NCBI RefSeq assembly: GCF_900637905.1
Contig: NZ_LR134472.1
Location: 1,302,001-1,366,000, forward strand
Length of the DNA: 64,000 bases
Reading direction: 5' to 3'
DNA from: Parvimonas micra
GTDB lineage: Bacteria; Bacillota; Clostridia; Tissierellales; Peptoniphilaceae
In this document: in pieces, positions 9,314-17,480 of the stretch
Numbering within the stretch: the stretch's first letter is position 1
Layout: every line of letters begins with the position of its first letter
Translations under genes and position numbers: made by a program
The notes under the pieces: generated by a model
Database searches by the model: none
What the model saw: only the letters and a program-made list of their open reading frames with translations
What the model was told of the DNA's origin: nothing

Positions 9314-9330
9314 ATTTAGGAGGTAAGAAA

Positions 9331-9702
9331 ATGAGCGTAGAATTTTTAAAAACTGATAAGGCTCCAGCGGCAATCGGACCTTATTCACAAGCTGGAAAGG
9401 TTGGTAATTTAATATTTGTTTCCGGACAATTACCAATTACAAATGGAGAATTACAAACTGAAATAAAGGCAGCAACACTTGCAAGTTTAACTAATGTTTT
9501 AGAAATTATAAAAGCAGGTGGCGGAAGTTTAGAAAGTATTGCTAAAGTTAATGTTTTTGTAAAAGATATGAATGATTTTGAAGCAATTAATGGGGTTTAT
9601 GCTGAATTCTTTGGTAATCATAAACCGGCCAGAGCATTAGTTCAAGTTGCTAAATTACCAAAAGATGCTTTAATAGAAATAGAAGCAATAGCTGCTGTTT
9701 AA
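9331..9702 (+). CDS. ridA: RidA/YjgF-family enamine/imine deaminase
   Basis: A 123-residue RidA protein with IGPYSQA, FVSGQLP and the C-terminal KPARALVQVAKLPKDALIEIEAIA that includes the conserved arginine and glutamate. It hydrolyses reactive 2-aminoacrylate and related imines released by PLP enzymes. ATG 9331 is preceded by AGGAGG at 9319-9324; an in-frame ATG at 9304 lies inside rsfS and lacks such a site. Last gene of the obg group. Confidence 0.93.
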   Translation: MSVEFLKTDKAPAAIGPYSQAGKVGNLIFVSGQLPITNGELQTEIKAATLASLTNVLEIIKAGGGSLESIAKVNVFVKDMNDFEAINGVYAEFFGNHKPARALVQVAKLPKDALIEIEAIAAV

Positions 9703-9713
9703 TAAGATTTTTT

Positions 9714-9744
9714 ATACTGATGTGAGAGCATCAGTATTTTTTTT
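9714..9744 (+). terminator. Terminator after ridA
   Basis: ATACTGATG (9714-9722), a 6-base loop and CATCAGTAT (9729-9737), followed by seven or more T. Confidence 0.9.
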
Positions 9745-9957
9745 ATAAAAATTGGTTTGTTTTTCATTATCTGAACTTTTTTGGGGTTTTGTTTTTTTTA
9801 TAATTTTGATATAATATAATTTATGAAAATAGAAGTTGATTTAGTATATTATTTTAGGTTTATTTAAAGTTCATATTATAAAATGTAAATGTATTGTGGA
9901 ATATTTTATTTGGAATCTGTTTTTATGTTGAAAAATACTATATCATATTTTTCACTT

Positions 9958-9987
9958 TTGACAGTTCTTTAAAATATGAAATATAAT
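9958..9987 (+). promoter_or_regulatory. Promoter of the dlt operon, in a 355-bp gene-free stretch
   Basis: TTGACA at 9958-9963 and TATAAT at 9982-9987 are separated by 18 bases. The gap between ridA and dltA (9703-10058) otherwise holds the ridA terminator and about 200 bases of very AT-rich sequence, with one more TATAAT-like box near 9809-9820. I see no convincing gene or RNA structure there. Confidence 0.65.
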
Positions 9988-10058
9988 AAAATAATTATTT
10001 ATTAATTATTATTAAAAAAGGATATACTTTATAATTTTTAGTGATTTGGGGGAGCTTT

Positions 10059-11573
10059 GTGGGGTATTTAGATAGTTTCAATAATTATAAAAATTCAGAA
10101 AAAATTGCCTATATTTGTGATGATGAATCCATTACATACAGGGAACTTATGTTGTATTCGGATCGACTTGCAAAATATATTTTAAAAAATTTTGGGGTCG
10201 GAAATAAAGATGCAATTGCTGTTTATGGACATAAAGATTTTTTAATGTTGGTCAGTTTTTTGGCCTGTACAAAATCAGGACATCCTTATTGTCCTATGGA
10301 TATTTCTTTTACCAGAAATAGAGTTGAGGATGTGTTGACTATAACGAATTCAAAATTTTCAATTTTTACAGAAGATTTGAGTGTTGATGAAAAATTTAGC
10401 ATTTTAGATAAAGAAGATATTTTAGATATTATTAATGATGAAAAATATGATGATATCTCAAATGACGGCTTATATAAAATTGAACCAGAAGATATTGTTT
10501 ATATAATTTTTACATCCGGTAGTACCGGAAAGCCTAAGGGAGTTCAAATAACATATAATAATTTAAATAATTATATTGGATGGATACATAATGTTGTAGG
10601 AAATGAAAAGAATAAGATTTACTTAAATCAGGCACCTTTTTCTTTTGATTTATCTGTAATGGATTTATATTTGTCTTTGTATTCTGAATCCACTTTATTT
10701 GCAATAACAAAGGAGAAACAACAAGATTTTTCTAAACTTTATGAAAGTTTAGAAAAATCCGGCATTACAAATTGGGTTTCTACACCTTCATTTGCAGATA
10801 TGTGTTTATCTTTGCAAGAATTTAATTCTGAAAATATAAAGAATATAGAGTATTTTCTATTCTGTGGAGAAGTTTTGACTAAAAAAACAGCTCAAAGATT
10901 AAAGCAAAGATTTCCAAACGCAAAAGTAATTAATACTTACGGACCTACTGAATCTACTGTTTGTGTTACGGATATTTTAATTACAGATGAGATTTTAGAA
11001 AAGTTTGATATACTTCCACTTGGAGATGTAAAAAGGGGAAGTAGAATTGAAATAAGAGAAGAAGATAAAATTCTTGGAGATGATGAAATTGGTGAGATTG
11101 TCATTATTGGAGATACGGTAAGTAGCGGATATTATAAAAATCCTGTTCAAACTGAAAAAGCATTTTTTATTACTGAAAATAACGAGAGAGCATATAAGAC
11201 GGGCGATTTAGGATATTATAAAGATGGAAATTTATTTTTTTCCAATAGAAAAGACTTTCAAGTCAAGTTAAATGGGTATAGAATTGAACTTGGAGATATC
11301 GAAAGTAATCTTTTAAATATAAGTGGAGTAAGTTCCTGCTGTGCTTTGCCGAATTATGATTCAGATAATAAAGTAAAGAGTATTACAGCATTTATTGTAA
11401 GTAATAACATTAACGATGAAAAAGAATATATAAAATTTTTAAAAGAAAAGTTAAAAAAATATATTCCAAATTATATGATACCTAAAAAGTTTAAATTTTT
11501 AGAGAAATTACCAATGAATAATAACGGGAAAGTCGACAGAAAAGAACTAAAGAAAATATTAGAAAATAGATAG
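10059..11573 (+). CDS. dltA: D-alanine--D-alanyl carrier protein ligase DltA
   Basis: A 504-residue adenylate-forming enzyme that activates D-alanine with ATP and loads it on DltC. Motifs in order: FTSGSTGKPKGV phosphate loop, NTYGPTEST, YKTGDLGYY and the C-terminal lysine motif NNNGKVDRKEL. I place the start at GTG 10059, five bases after GGGGGAG at 10048-10054; an in-frame GTG at 10041 precedes that site. First gene of a five-gene dlt operon. Confidence 0.94.
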   Translation: MGYLDSFNNYKNSEKIAYICDDESITYRELMLYSDRLAKYILKNFGVGNKDAIAVYGHKDFLMLVSFLACTKSGHPYCPMDISFTRNRVEDVLTITNSKFSIFTEDLSVDEKFSILDKEDILDIINDEKYDDISNDGLYKIEPEDIVYIIFTSGSTGKPKGVQITYNNLNNYIGWIHNVVGNEKNKIYLNQAPFSFDLSVMDLYLSLYSESTLFAITKEKQQDFSKLYESLEKSGITNWVSTPSFADMCLSLQEFNSENIKNIEYFLFCGEVLTKKTAQRLKQRFPNAKVINTYGPTESTVCVTDILITDEILEKFDILPLGDVKRGSRIEIREEDKILGDDEIGEIVIIGDTVSSGYYKNPVQTEKAFFITENNERAYKTGDLGYYKDGNLFFSNRKDFQVKLNGYRIELGDIESNLLNISGVSSCCALPNYDSDNKVKSITAFIVSNNINDEKEYIKFLKEKLKKYIPNYMIPKKFKFLEKLPMNNNGKVDRKELKKILENR

Positions 11574-11585
11574 GGAGAGAGTATT

Positions 11586-11813
11586 ATGGAAGAAAAAGTT
11601 TTTGAAATTTTAGAAGATATTTGTGAAGAAGATTTAAGAGAAACACCGGACGTAAATATATTTGAAGAAGGTTTTATGGATTCTCTTGGACTTGTCAGAT
11701 TTATTGTTGAAGTTGAAGAACAATTAGGAATAACTTTAGGAATAATGGAATTAGATAAGGAAGTAGTTAATACACCAAATAAAATAATAGAATTTTTAAA
11801 CAATAGGAAGTAG
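11586..11813 (+). CDS. dltC: D-alanyl carrier protein DltC
   Basis: A 75-residue acyl-carrier protein. Serine in FMDSLGLV is the 4'-phosphopantetheine attachment site. It carries D-alanine as a thioester from DltA to DltB. It comes second here, before dltB, whereas the usual order is dltA-dltB-dltC-dltD. Confidence 0.94.
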   Translation: MEEKVFEILEDICEEDLRETPDVNIFEEGFMDSLGLVRFIVEVEEQLGITLGIMELDKEVVNTPNKIIEFLNNRK

Positions 11814-11815
11814 AA

Positions 11816-12988
11816 ATGGAGTTTTTTAGTGGATTAAATTTCTGGTTAGTATTTATTTTAATATCTATACCTGCGATATTTTTAGGTATTAGAGAAAAGA
11901 AAAGTAAATACTATATCTTGGGAGTTTCTCTTGTTTTTTGTTTTTTTGTTTATTCAAAAAATATAAATTCACTCATATCATTAATAATATTTGTGATATA
12001 TGAGTTTTTATTGATAAAAATGTATCTTAAACTTAAAACAGGAAAAAATTTTGAAAAAGTTTCTATATTTATAATTTTGAGTTTATTACCACTTGTTTTA
12101 GTTCGTGTATTACCTTTTACAAAGATGCATTATAAATTAGGATTTTTAGGAATCTCATATATAACTTTTAAGGTAATGCAAATACTTATAGAAATTAAAG
12201 ATAATTTAATAAAAGAAGTAAAATTTGTTGATTACTTATCCTTTATGATATTTTTTCCAACTCTTGCATCAGGTCCAATTGATAGAAGTAGAAGATTTTT
12301 CAAAGACTTGGAAACTACAATTAGTAAAAATGAGTATTTAGATAAATTAGGAAAGGGTATAGAATACATTTTACAAGGATTAGTATATAAGATGATTTTG
12401 TCACAATTAATCTTTGATAAGATGAATATCGTTGCTGAAAGACACTATACGATTCCCAATTTATTGATGTATATGTATTTGTATGGATTTTATTTATTTT
12501 TTGACTTTGCAGGATATAGTTTAATGGCAGTGGGAGTTAGTAAGGTATTTGGAATTGAAACACCAATGAACTTCAATAAACCGTTTTTGGCAAAGGATAT
12601 GAAAGATTTTTGGAATAGATGGCATATCAGTTTATCACATTGGTTTAGAGATTTTATTTTTAGTAGGTTAGTTTTTGCAATGTTTAAGAGAAAAACTTTT
12701 AAGAGTTCGCTAACTACTGCAATGGTTGCATATGTGATAAATATGTCAGTTATGGGGATATGGCATGGACTAAATTTAAGTTATTTTTTATACGGTTTAT
12801 ACCATGGAATTATTCTTGCACTTACAGAACTATTTCAAAAAACTAAATTTTATAAAGCTAACAAAAATAAAAAATGGTTTGAATATTCATCCATTTTTGT
12901 TACGTTTAATTTAGTTATGTTTGGATTCTTTATATTTTCTGAAAAATTTGTTCACATTTTACGAATATTAGGAGGTAGATTATGGTAA
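11816..12988 (+). CDS. dltB: D-alanyl transfer MBOAT protein DltB
   Basis: A 390-residue multi-pass membrane O-acyltransferase. Family signs are the SGPIDRSRRF motif, FWNRWHISLSHWFRDFIF, and GIWHGLN with the catalytic histidine. It takes D-alanine from DltC across the membrane toward teichoic acid. It starts two bases after dltC, and its end overlaps dltX by 7 bases. Confidence 0.95.
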   Translation: MEFFSGLNFWLVFILISIPAIFLGIREKKSKYYILGVSLVFCFFVYSKNINSLISLIIFVIYEFLLIKMYLKLKTGKNFEKVSIFIILSLLPLVLVRVLPFTKMHYKLGFLGISYITFKVMQILIEIKDNLIKEVKFVDYLSFMIFFPTLASGPIDRSRRFFKDLETTISKNEYLDKLGKGIEYILQGLVYKMILSQLIFDKMNIVAERHYTIPNLLMYMYLYGFYLFFDFAGYSLMAVGVSKVFGIETPMNFNKPFLAKDMKDFWNRWHISLSHWFRDFIFSRLVFAMFKRKTFKSSLTTAMVAYVINMSVMGIWHGLNLSYFLYGLYHGIILALTELFQKTKFYKANKNKKWFEYSSIFVTFNLVMFGFFIFSEKFVHILRILGGRLW

Positions 12989-13113
12989 AAAAAGAAACAA
13001 AAGAATTCATATTTAGAGTTGCGTTTTACACATTGATGATTACCTCACTTATAATTTTTTGTGTATTGTATGATTTTAATGTTGTAAAAGAATTTATATA
13101 TAGTAATTTTTAG
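12982..13113 (+). CDS. dltX: DltX-like microprotein
   Basis: A 43-residue protein with a charged N-terminus, one membrane segment (about 10-30) and the C-terminal end KEFIYSNF. DltX proteins are about 45-50 residues, have one membrane span, and end in a conserved FIYN-like motif whose tyrosine is implicated in passing D-alanine from DltB to DltD. The tyrosine is kept here. GGAGG at 12971-12975 lies just before ATG 12982, inside the dltB end. dltX is normally first in the operon; here it sits between dltB and dltD. Confidence 0.85.
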   Translation: MVKKETKEFIFRVAFYTLMITSLIIFCVLYDFNVVKEFIYSNF

Positions 13114-13121
13114 GAGTATGT

Positions 13122-14279
13122 ATGAAAAGATTAAAAGCGTTATTTGTAGCAATAATTTTATCTTTAGTTATTTCTTCTACTTTTTTGCATTTTTATACCA
13201 AAAAAGAGAAGAAAGAATTTGATGAATTATCCGTTCAGAATAATTCTATAAGATATAATGATTCTCCAAATAAATATAAATCTCATGATGCCATAACAAA
13301 AAATATAGGTAAAGGAACTATAATTCTTTTAGGTTCTTCTGAACTTATTGTAACTAACGATTGGAAAGAACATCCAAAACAATTTTTAGATTATTCAGAT
13401 AGGAATATTATGCAAATTGGAGAAGGATTCTATCAATCTTTAATTCAAGCTATAACTTTAGGTTCTATTGGAGAAAAATCACCTGTAAAAACTGTTAATT
13501 TGATATTGTCTATGCAATGGTTTGAAAAAAATGGAATAAAGCCGGAAGCATTTCAATCAAGATTTTCAATAGATCATTTGTATAATTTATATAAGAGTGA
13601 AAAAATTTCTAAAGAAACAAAAGATAAAATATATAATAGAATTTTGGAACTTTCAAAAAATAATGCTATTGTAACTAAGATGGTTGAAGGATTAAAAAGA
13701 GATAACACTTTAGATAAAGCAATAAATAAAGCTAATGCTGAAAAATATAAACTCATTGCAAATAGCAAATTTCTAAATTCATATCATAGAGATGATAGTG
13801 TAAATGATAAAAAAGCTCCGGAAAAATTTGATTGGGAAAAAGCTAAAGATGAGGCTGTGAAGGCTGCAAAAAAAGATTCAAATGATAATAAATTTTTTAT
13901 GTTTAATGAATATTTTAATAAAAATTTTAGAAAAAATTTTGCAAAACTAAAAGGTTCTGCGAAAGATACAAAATATAGAAGTGAAGAAGAATATGGAGAT
14001 TTACAATTATTTTTAGATGTTGCAAGAGAATTGGGTTTTAAAGTTAATTTAATTTTAGTTCCACTTCAAGGACATTGGGCCGATTATACCGGAGTTCCAA
14101 AGTCTGAGATAGAATATTTTTATAAAAGAATTAGAGATATTTCAGCAAAAAATAATATAAATTTGATTGATTACAGTAATTATTCATATACACGTTATTT
14201 TTTTAAAGATGCTACACATTTAGGAAGGCTTGGACTTTTACAATTACAAGAAGATTTATTAAAATACAATAATGATTAA
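13122..14279 (+). CDS. dltD: D-alanyl-lipoteichoic acid biosynthesis protein DltD
   Basis: A 385-residue protein with an N-terminal membrane anchor (about 4-22) and an extracellular SGNH-type esterase/transferase domain. The nucleophile serine is in LLGSSEL near residue 70 and the Asp-His pair in DATHLG near 365. It places D-alanine on teichoic acid, lowering negative surface charge and raising resistance to cationic peptides. A Lys/Asp-rich insertion lies around residues 200-260. Starts 8 bases after dltX and closes the operon. Confidence 0.93.
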   Translation: MKRLKALFVAIILSLVISSTFLHFYTKKEKKEFDELSVQNNSIRYNDSPNKYKSHDAITKNIGKGTIILLGSSELIVTNDWKEHPKQFLDYSDRNIMQIGEGFYQSLIQAITLGSIGEKSPVKTVNLILSMQWFEKNGIKPEAFQSRFSIDHLYNLYKSEKISKETKDKIYNRILELSKNNAIVTKMVEGLKRDNTLDKAINKANAEKYKLIANSKFLNSYHRDDSVNDKKAPEKFDWEKAKDEAVKAAKKDSNDNKFFMFNEYFNKNFRKNFAKLKGSAKDTKYRSEEEYGDLQLFLDVARELGFKVNLILVPLQGHWADYTGVPKSEIEYFYKRIRDISAKNNINLIDYSNYSYTRYFFKDATHLGRLGLLQLQEDLLKYNND

Positions 14280-14324
14280 GTATTAGAGAAAAATATTTTA
14301 AATTCAATAAATTGTCTTAAATGA

Positions 14325-14353
14325 TTGCAAAAAAACTTAAAATGTTATATAAT
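14325..14353 (+). promoter_or_regulatory. Promoter for apt-rqcP
   Basis: TTGCAA at 14325-14330 and TATAAT at 14348-14353 with a 17-base spacer, 31 bases before the apt start. Confidence 0.65.
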
Positions 14354-14383
14354 GAGTAGCCGATATAAATTTAGGAGGAAATT

Positions 14384-14902
14384 ATGAATTTAAAATCAAA
14401 AATTAGAGTTATTGAAGGGTTTCCTAAGGAAGGAATCAGTTTTAAAGATATAACTACATTAATCAGTGATGGTAAAGCTTTTAAAGAAGCCGTGAATATT
14501 ATGAGAAAAAATTTGGAAGATAGAAATATAGATTATATTGTTGGACCTGAAGCTAGAGGATTTGTCTTTGGATCTGCTGTTGCTTATGCTTTGAATGTAG
14601 GCTTTATCCCTGTTAGAAAGCCGGGAAAATTGCCGGGAGAAACAGTTTCTTATGAATATGCATTAGAATACGGAACGGATGTTCTTGAAATCTGTGAGGA
14701 TGTATTAAAGCCGGGAGATAGAGTTGCAATAGTTGATGATTTACTTGCTACAGGAGGAACAATTAATGCTTGTGCAAAATTAATTGAATCACAAGGTGCA
14801 GAAGTTGTTTCAATGCAATTTTTAATGGAGCTAACAGATTTAAAGGGTAGAGAAAAAAATAAAGAGTATCAGATAGATTCTGTTATGGAGTATGACATTT
14901 AA
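14384..14902 (+). CDS. apt: Adenine phosphoribosyltransferase
   Basis: A 172-residue type I phosphoribosyltransferase that salvages adenine to AMP with PRPP. The PRPP loop [13 protein letters not shown] is near residues 125-137, and [10 protein letters not shown] and KPGKLPGE are typical of Apt. AGGAGG precedes ATG 14384. Its stop shares one base with the next start. Confidence 0.96.
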   Translation: MNLKSKIRVIEGFPKEGISFKDITTLISDGKAFKEAVNIMRKNLEDRNIDYIVGPEARGFVFGSAVAYALNVGFIPVRKPGKLPGETVSYEYALEYGTDVLEICEDVLKPGDRVAIVDDLLATGGTINACAKLIESQGAEVVSMQFLMELTDLKGREKNKEYQIDSVMEYDI

Positions 14903-15141
14903 TGAGAATTGATAAATTTTTAAAAAATTCAAGACTTATAAAGAGAAGAACTGTTGCAAAAGAGGCTTGTGAAAAAGAAAGAGTTTTTAGAGATGGAAGA
15001 GCTATGAAACCATCTGATGAAGTTAAAGTTGGAGATATTATAGAGCTAAAGTTTGGAAATTCTGAAGTTAAAATTAAAGTTTTAGATATAACTGACAGTC
15101 AAAAGAAAGAAGATGCACAAAAAATGTATGAAAATCTGTAA
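14902..15141 (+). CDS. rqcP: S4-domain RNA-binding protein RqcP (YabO/Hsp15-like)
   Basis: A 79-residue single S4 domain beginning [17 protein letters not shown], the pattern of RqcP/Hsp15 proteins. RqcP works with RqcH in adding alanine tails to stalled nascent chains on 50S subunits. In Bacillus yabO is followed by yabP, yabQ, divIC, spoIIE, tilS, hpt and ftsH. Here the sporulation genes are missing from that series, which supports the assignment and a non-sporulating host. Confidence 0.9.
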   Translation: MRIDKFLKNSRLIKRRTVAKEACEKERVFRDGRAMKPSDEVKVGDIIELKFGNSEVKIKVLDITDSQKKEDAQKMYENL

Positions 15142-15146
15142 GAGTA

Positions 15147-15175
15147 TTGAAAAATTGTATCTTTTATTATATAAT
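15147..15175 (+). promoter_or_regulatory. Promoter for divIC
   Basis: TTGAAA at 15147-15152 and TATAAT at 15170-15175, spacer 17. Confidence 0.6.
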
Positions 15176-15201
15176 CTATGTTAGATGGAGGTGATGGCTT
15201 G

Positions 15202-15489
15202 ATGAATAAGAAAAATAAAGGTCGAATTCGTGTCTATAGTTTAATATTTTTTATATTCTGTATTGTTTTTGGAAAGACTTTTGTTTATCAAGTCAAGGAA
15301 AAAAACAGATTAAATAATAAAATTCAATCTTTGCAAGAAAGAAAAGATAAGTTGGATTCTGAAATTACAGAAGCAAAAGATAGTCTTAAAAAAGTTGATA
15401 CTGAAGAATTTATTAAAAAAGTAGCTAGAGAAAAACTTAAAATGATAGAAAAAGATGAGATAGTAGTAAAGTATAAGGATAATGATTAG
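15202..15489 (+). CDS. divIC: Septum formation initiator DivIC/FtsB-like
   Basis: A 95-residue bitopic protein with a basic N-terminus, one membrane span (about 10-27), a coiled coil (about 30-65) and the C-terminal segment EEFIKKVAREKLKMIEKDEIV typical of FtsB/DivIC. It acts with FtsL and DivIB in the divisome. The near-perfect ribosome-binding site GGAGGTGAT at 15188-15196 places the start at ATG 15202, with TTG 15199 as an alternative. Position in the yab-tilS series supports divIC. Confidence 0.88.
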   Translation: MNKKNKGRIRVYSLIFFIFCIVFGKTFVYQVKEKNRLNNKIQSLQERKDKLDSEITEAKDSLKKVDTEEFIKKVAREKLKMIEKDEIVVKYKDND

Positions 15490-15511
15490 TTTAATTTAGG
15501 AAAGAAAGGAG

Positions 15512-15535
15512 CCGAGTTTTTACTCGGTTTTTTAA
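15512..15535 (+). terminator. Terminator between divIC and tilS
   Basis: CCGAGT, a TTTT loop and ACTCGG followed by T6. It ends only about 5 bases before the tilS start and follows the purine-rich AAAGGAG at 15504-15510, so it lies between the only obvious ribosome-binding site and the start codon. Confidence 0.85.
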
Positions 15536-15540
15536 TTTTT

Positions 15541-16914
15541 ATGAAGAATGAATTTTTGAAAAATTTAAAAAGTTATAATCTTGAAGGTTTCGGCGTTTTA
15601 CTTGCCGTATCAGGTGGTAAAGATTCTATGATTATGTTGGATTTGTTTAATTATTTTAAATATGAACTAAAATTAAATTTAGTTGTTTGCCATTTTAATC
15701 ATTCTTTAAGAGATGATGCTGACAGAGATGAAAAATTTGTTAAAACTCAATGTGAAAAATATGGATTGAAATTTTATTCCAAAAAAGAAGATGTCCTTCT
15801 TTATTCAAATGAAAATAAATTATCTACTGAAGAGGGAGCAAGATTTTTAAGATATAAATTCTTTGATGAAGTAAAAAGAATTGAAAATCTTGAATATATT
15901 GCAACGGCACACAACAAAAATGATTTAGCAGAAACCGTTATTATGAGAATTTTAAGGGGAACTGGAATAAACGGACTAATTGGAATACAATCAGAAAGAG
16001 GAGATTTAATTAGACCGATTTTAAACTTTTCAAGAGATGAAATAGAAAAATATATTGAAGAAAATAATATACCTTTTGTAGAGGATAAAACCAATTTTGA
16101 AGAATTGTATCTAAGAAATAAAATCAGATTAAATTTATTTCCGATACTAAAGAACGAATATAATCCTAGAATTTTGGATGCTATTTCAAGATTATCTAAT
16201 ATTGCTTTTGATTATAGTACAATTTCAAGAGAATATATTGCTTCAAAAGAAGGATTATTATGGGAATTTAATAAAGAAAAAATACTGGTTTATATTGAAA
16301 AATTAAAACTTCAATCTAGGTCTTTCAGGAACATTATGTATAGAGAATTTTTTGAATTTATTAGCAAAGATCCGGATGGAATAAATTATAAAATAATTGA
16401 AGAAATAGATAATTTGATTTTTTCAAAAACGGGTAAATATATAGAAATAAAAAATGTAGTTTTTAAAATTGAATATGATAAGCTTCTAATTTATGATAAA
16501 AATATTTTTGAAAACTTAGAAATGAAATTTTATTTTGAAAATTTAGATTTTTCTTTGTATTCTACGAAATTTTTTGATATAATTATAGAGCAGTCAAGTT
16601 TTGAGGAATTTAAAAATCTAAAACAAAATAAAGACTTGCTTTTTATAAATAAAAAATATCTTGATTTTCTGAAAATTAGAAATAAAGAAAATGGAGATTT
16701 TTTAGAATTGGAATTTGGAAAAAAGAAGTTGAAAGATATATTTATTGATGAAAAAGTCAGTAAAGATATTAGAAAAAACATTCCCATATTTGAAATTGAA
16801 AATAATATTGTATGGGTTCCGAATATTAGAAGATCTAATAGATATTTAGTAGACGAAAAGGATGATATTATAAAAATCAGAGTTTTATCAAAGGAGAATT
16901 TATGGAAAGATTAG
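15541..16914 (+). CDS. tilS: tRNA(Ile)-lysidine synthase
   Basis: A 457-residue PP-loop ATPase with LLAVSGGKDSM at about 21-30, VCHFNHSLRDDADRDE and the TAHNKNDLAETV segment of TilS, followed by the substrate-binding C-terminal domain. It converts the wobble C34 of the AUA-reading tRNA-Ile to lysidine and is essential. Codon AUA is very common in this window. The start is unusual: it directly follows a terminator hairpin, and no ribosome-binding site is closer than AAAGGAG at 15504-15510. Its end overlaps hpt by 13 bases. Confidence 0.94.
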   Translation: MKNEFLKNLKSYNLEGFGVLLAVSGGKDSMIMLDLFNYFKYELKLNLVVCHFNHSLRDDADRDEKFVKTQCEKYGLKFYSKKEDVLLYSNENKLSTEEGARFLRYKFFDEVKRIENLEYIATAHNKNDLAETVIMRILRGTGINGLIGIQSERGDLIRPILNFSRDEIEKYIEENNIPFVEDKTNFEELYLRNKIRLNLFPILKNEYNPRILDAISRLSNIAFDYSTISREYIASKEGLLWEFNKEKILVYIEKLKLQSRSFRNIMYREFFEFISKDPDGINYKIIEEIDNLIFSKTGKYIEIKNVVFKIEYDKLLIYDKNIFENLEMKFYFENLDFSLYSTKFFDIIIEQSSFEEFKNLKQNKDLLFINKKYLDFLKIRNKENGDFLELEFGKKKLKDIFIDEKVSKDIRKNIPIFEIENNIVWVPNIRRSNRYLVDEKDDIIKIRVLSKENLWKD

Positions 16915-17462
16915 ATTGTGTCGTTAAGTCAGATATGAAAGAACTATTATTTGACGAAGAAACTATAAAAAATAGAGTTGAAGAACTTGGAAAAGAAATA
17001 ACTAAACATTATGAAAATGATGAATCTGAGCTCGTTGTAGTTGGAATTTTAAGGGGTTCTACTTTGTTTTTTGCAGATTTGATTAGAAATATAAATCTAC
17101 CAATTTTAATAGATTTTATGGCAATTTCATCTTATGGGAATACATCTGAAAGTGGAGTTGTGAAAATTGTAAAAGATTTAGAAGCAGATGTTACAGGAAA
17201 AAACATCTTGATAGTTGAAGATATTATAGACACAGGAAAAACTTTAAAATACCTTTTAAATTATTTTAGAGAAAGAGGAGCAAAAACTGTCAAAGTTTCC
17301 AGTATGTTGGATAAGCCAAAAAGACGACTTGTTGAAATTTCTGGAGATTTTGTGGGGTTTGAAGTTCCAAATGATTTTATAGTTGGTTATGGGTTGGATT
17401 ATAACCAATCATATAGAAATCTTCCATATATAATTTCACTAAAAGAAGAAGTTTATAAATAG
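16902..17462 (+). CDS. hpt: Hypoxanthine phosphoribosyltransferase
   Basis: A 186-residue purine salvage enzyme forming IMP/GMP from PRPP. VEDIIDTGKTL near residues 106-116 is the PRPP loop, ILRGS the pyrophosphate loop, and VGYGLDYN near the end is typical of HPRT. AAAGGAG inside the tilS end precedes ATG 16902. In Bacillus Hpt partners TilS in controlling ftsH, and the same order is kept here. Confidence 0.95.
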   Translation: MERLDCVVKSDMKELLFDEETIKNRVEELGKEITKHYENDESELVVVGILRGSTLFFADLIRNINLPILIDFMAISSYGNTSESGVVKIVKDLEADVTGKNILIVEDIIDTGKTLKYLLNYFRERGAKTVKVSSMLDKPKRRLVEISGDFVGFEVPNDFIVGYGLDYNQSYRNLPYIISLKEEVYK

Positions 17463-17480
17463 AATAATAGGAGGAAAAAC

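Noticed and set aside
9823-9867. 14-residue leader peptide MKIEVDLVYYFRFI in the gap before dltA
   Set aside because: There is no ribosome-binding site, and its ATG lies just a few bases after a TATAAT-like box, so it would hardly be within a transcript. No attenuator follows.
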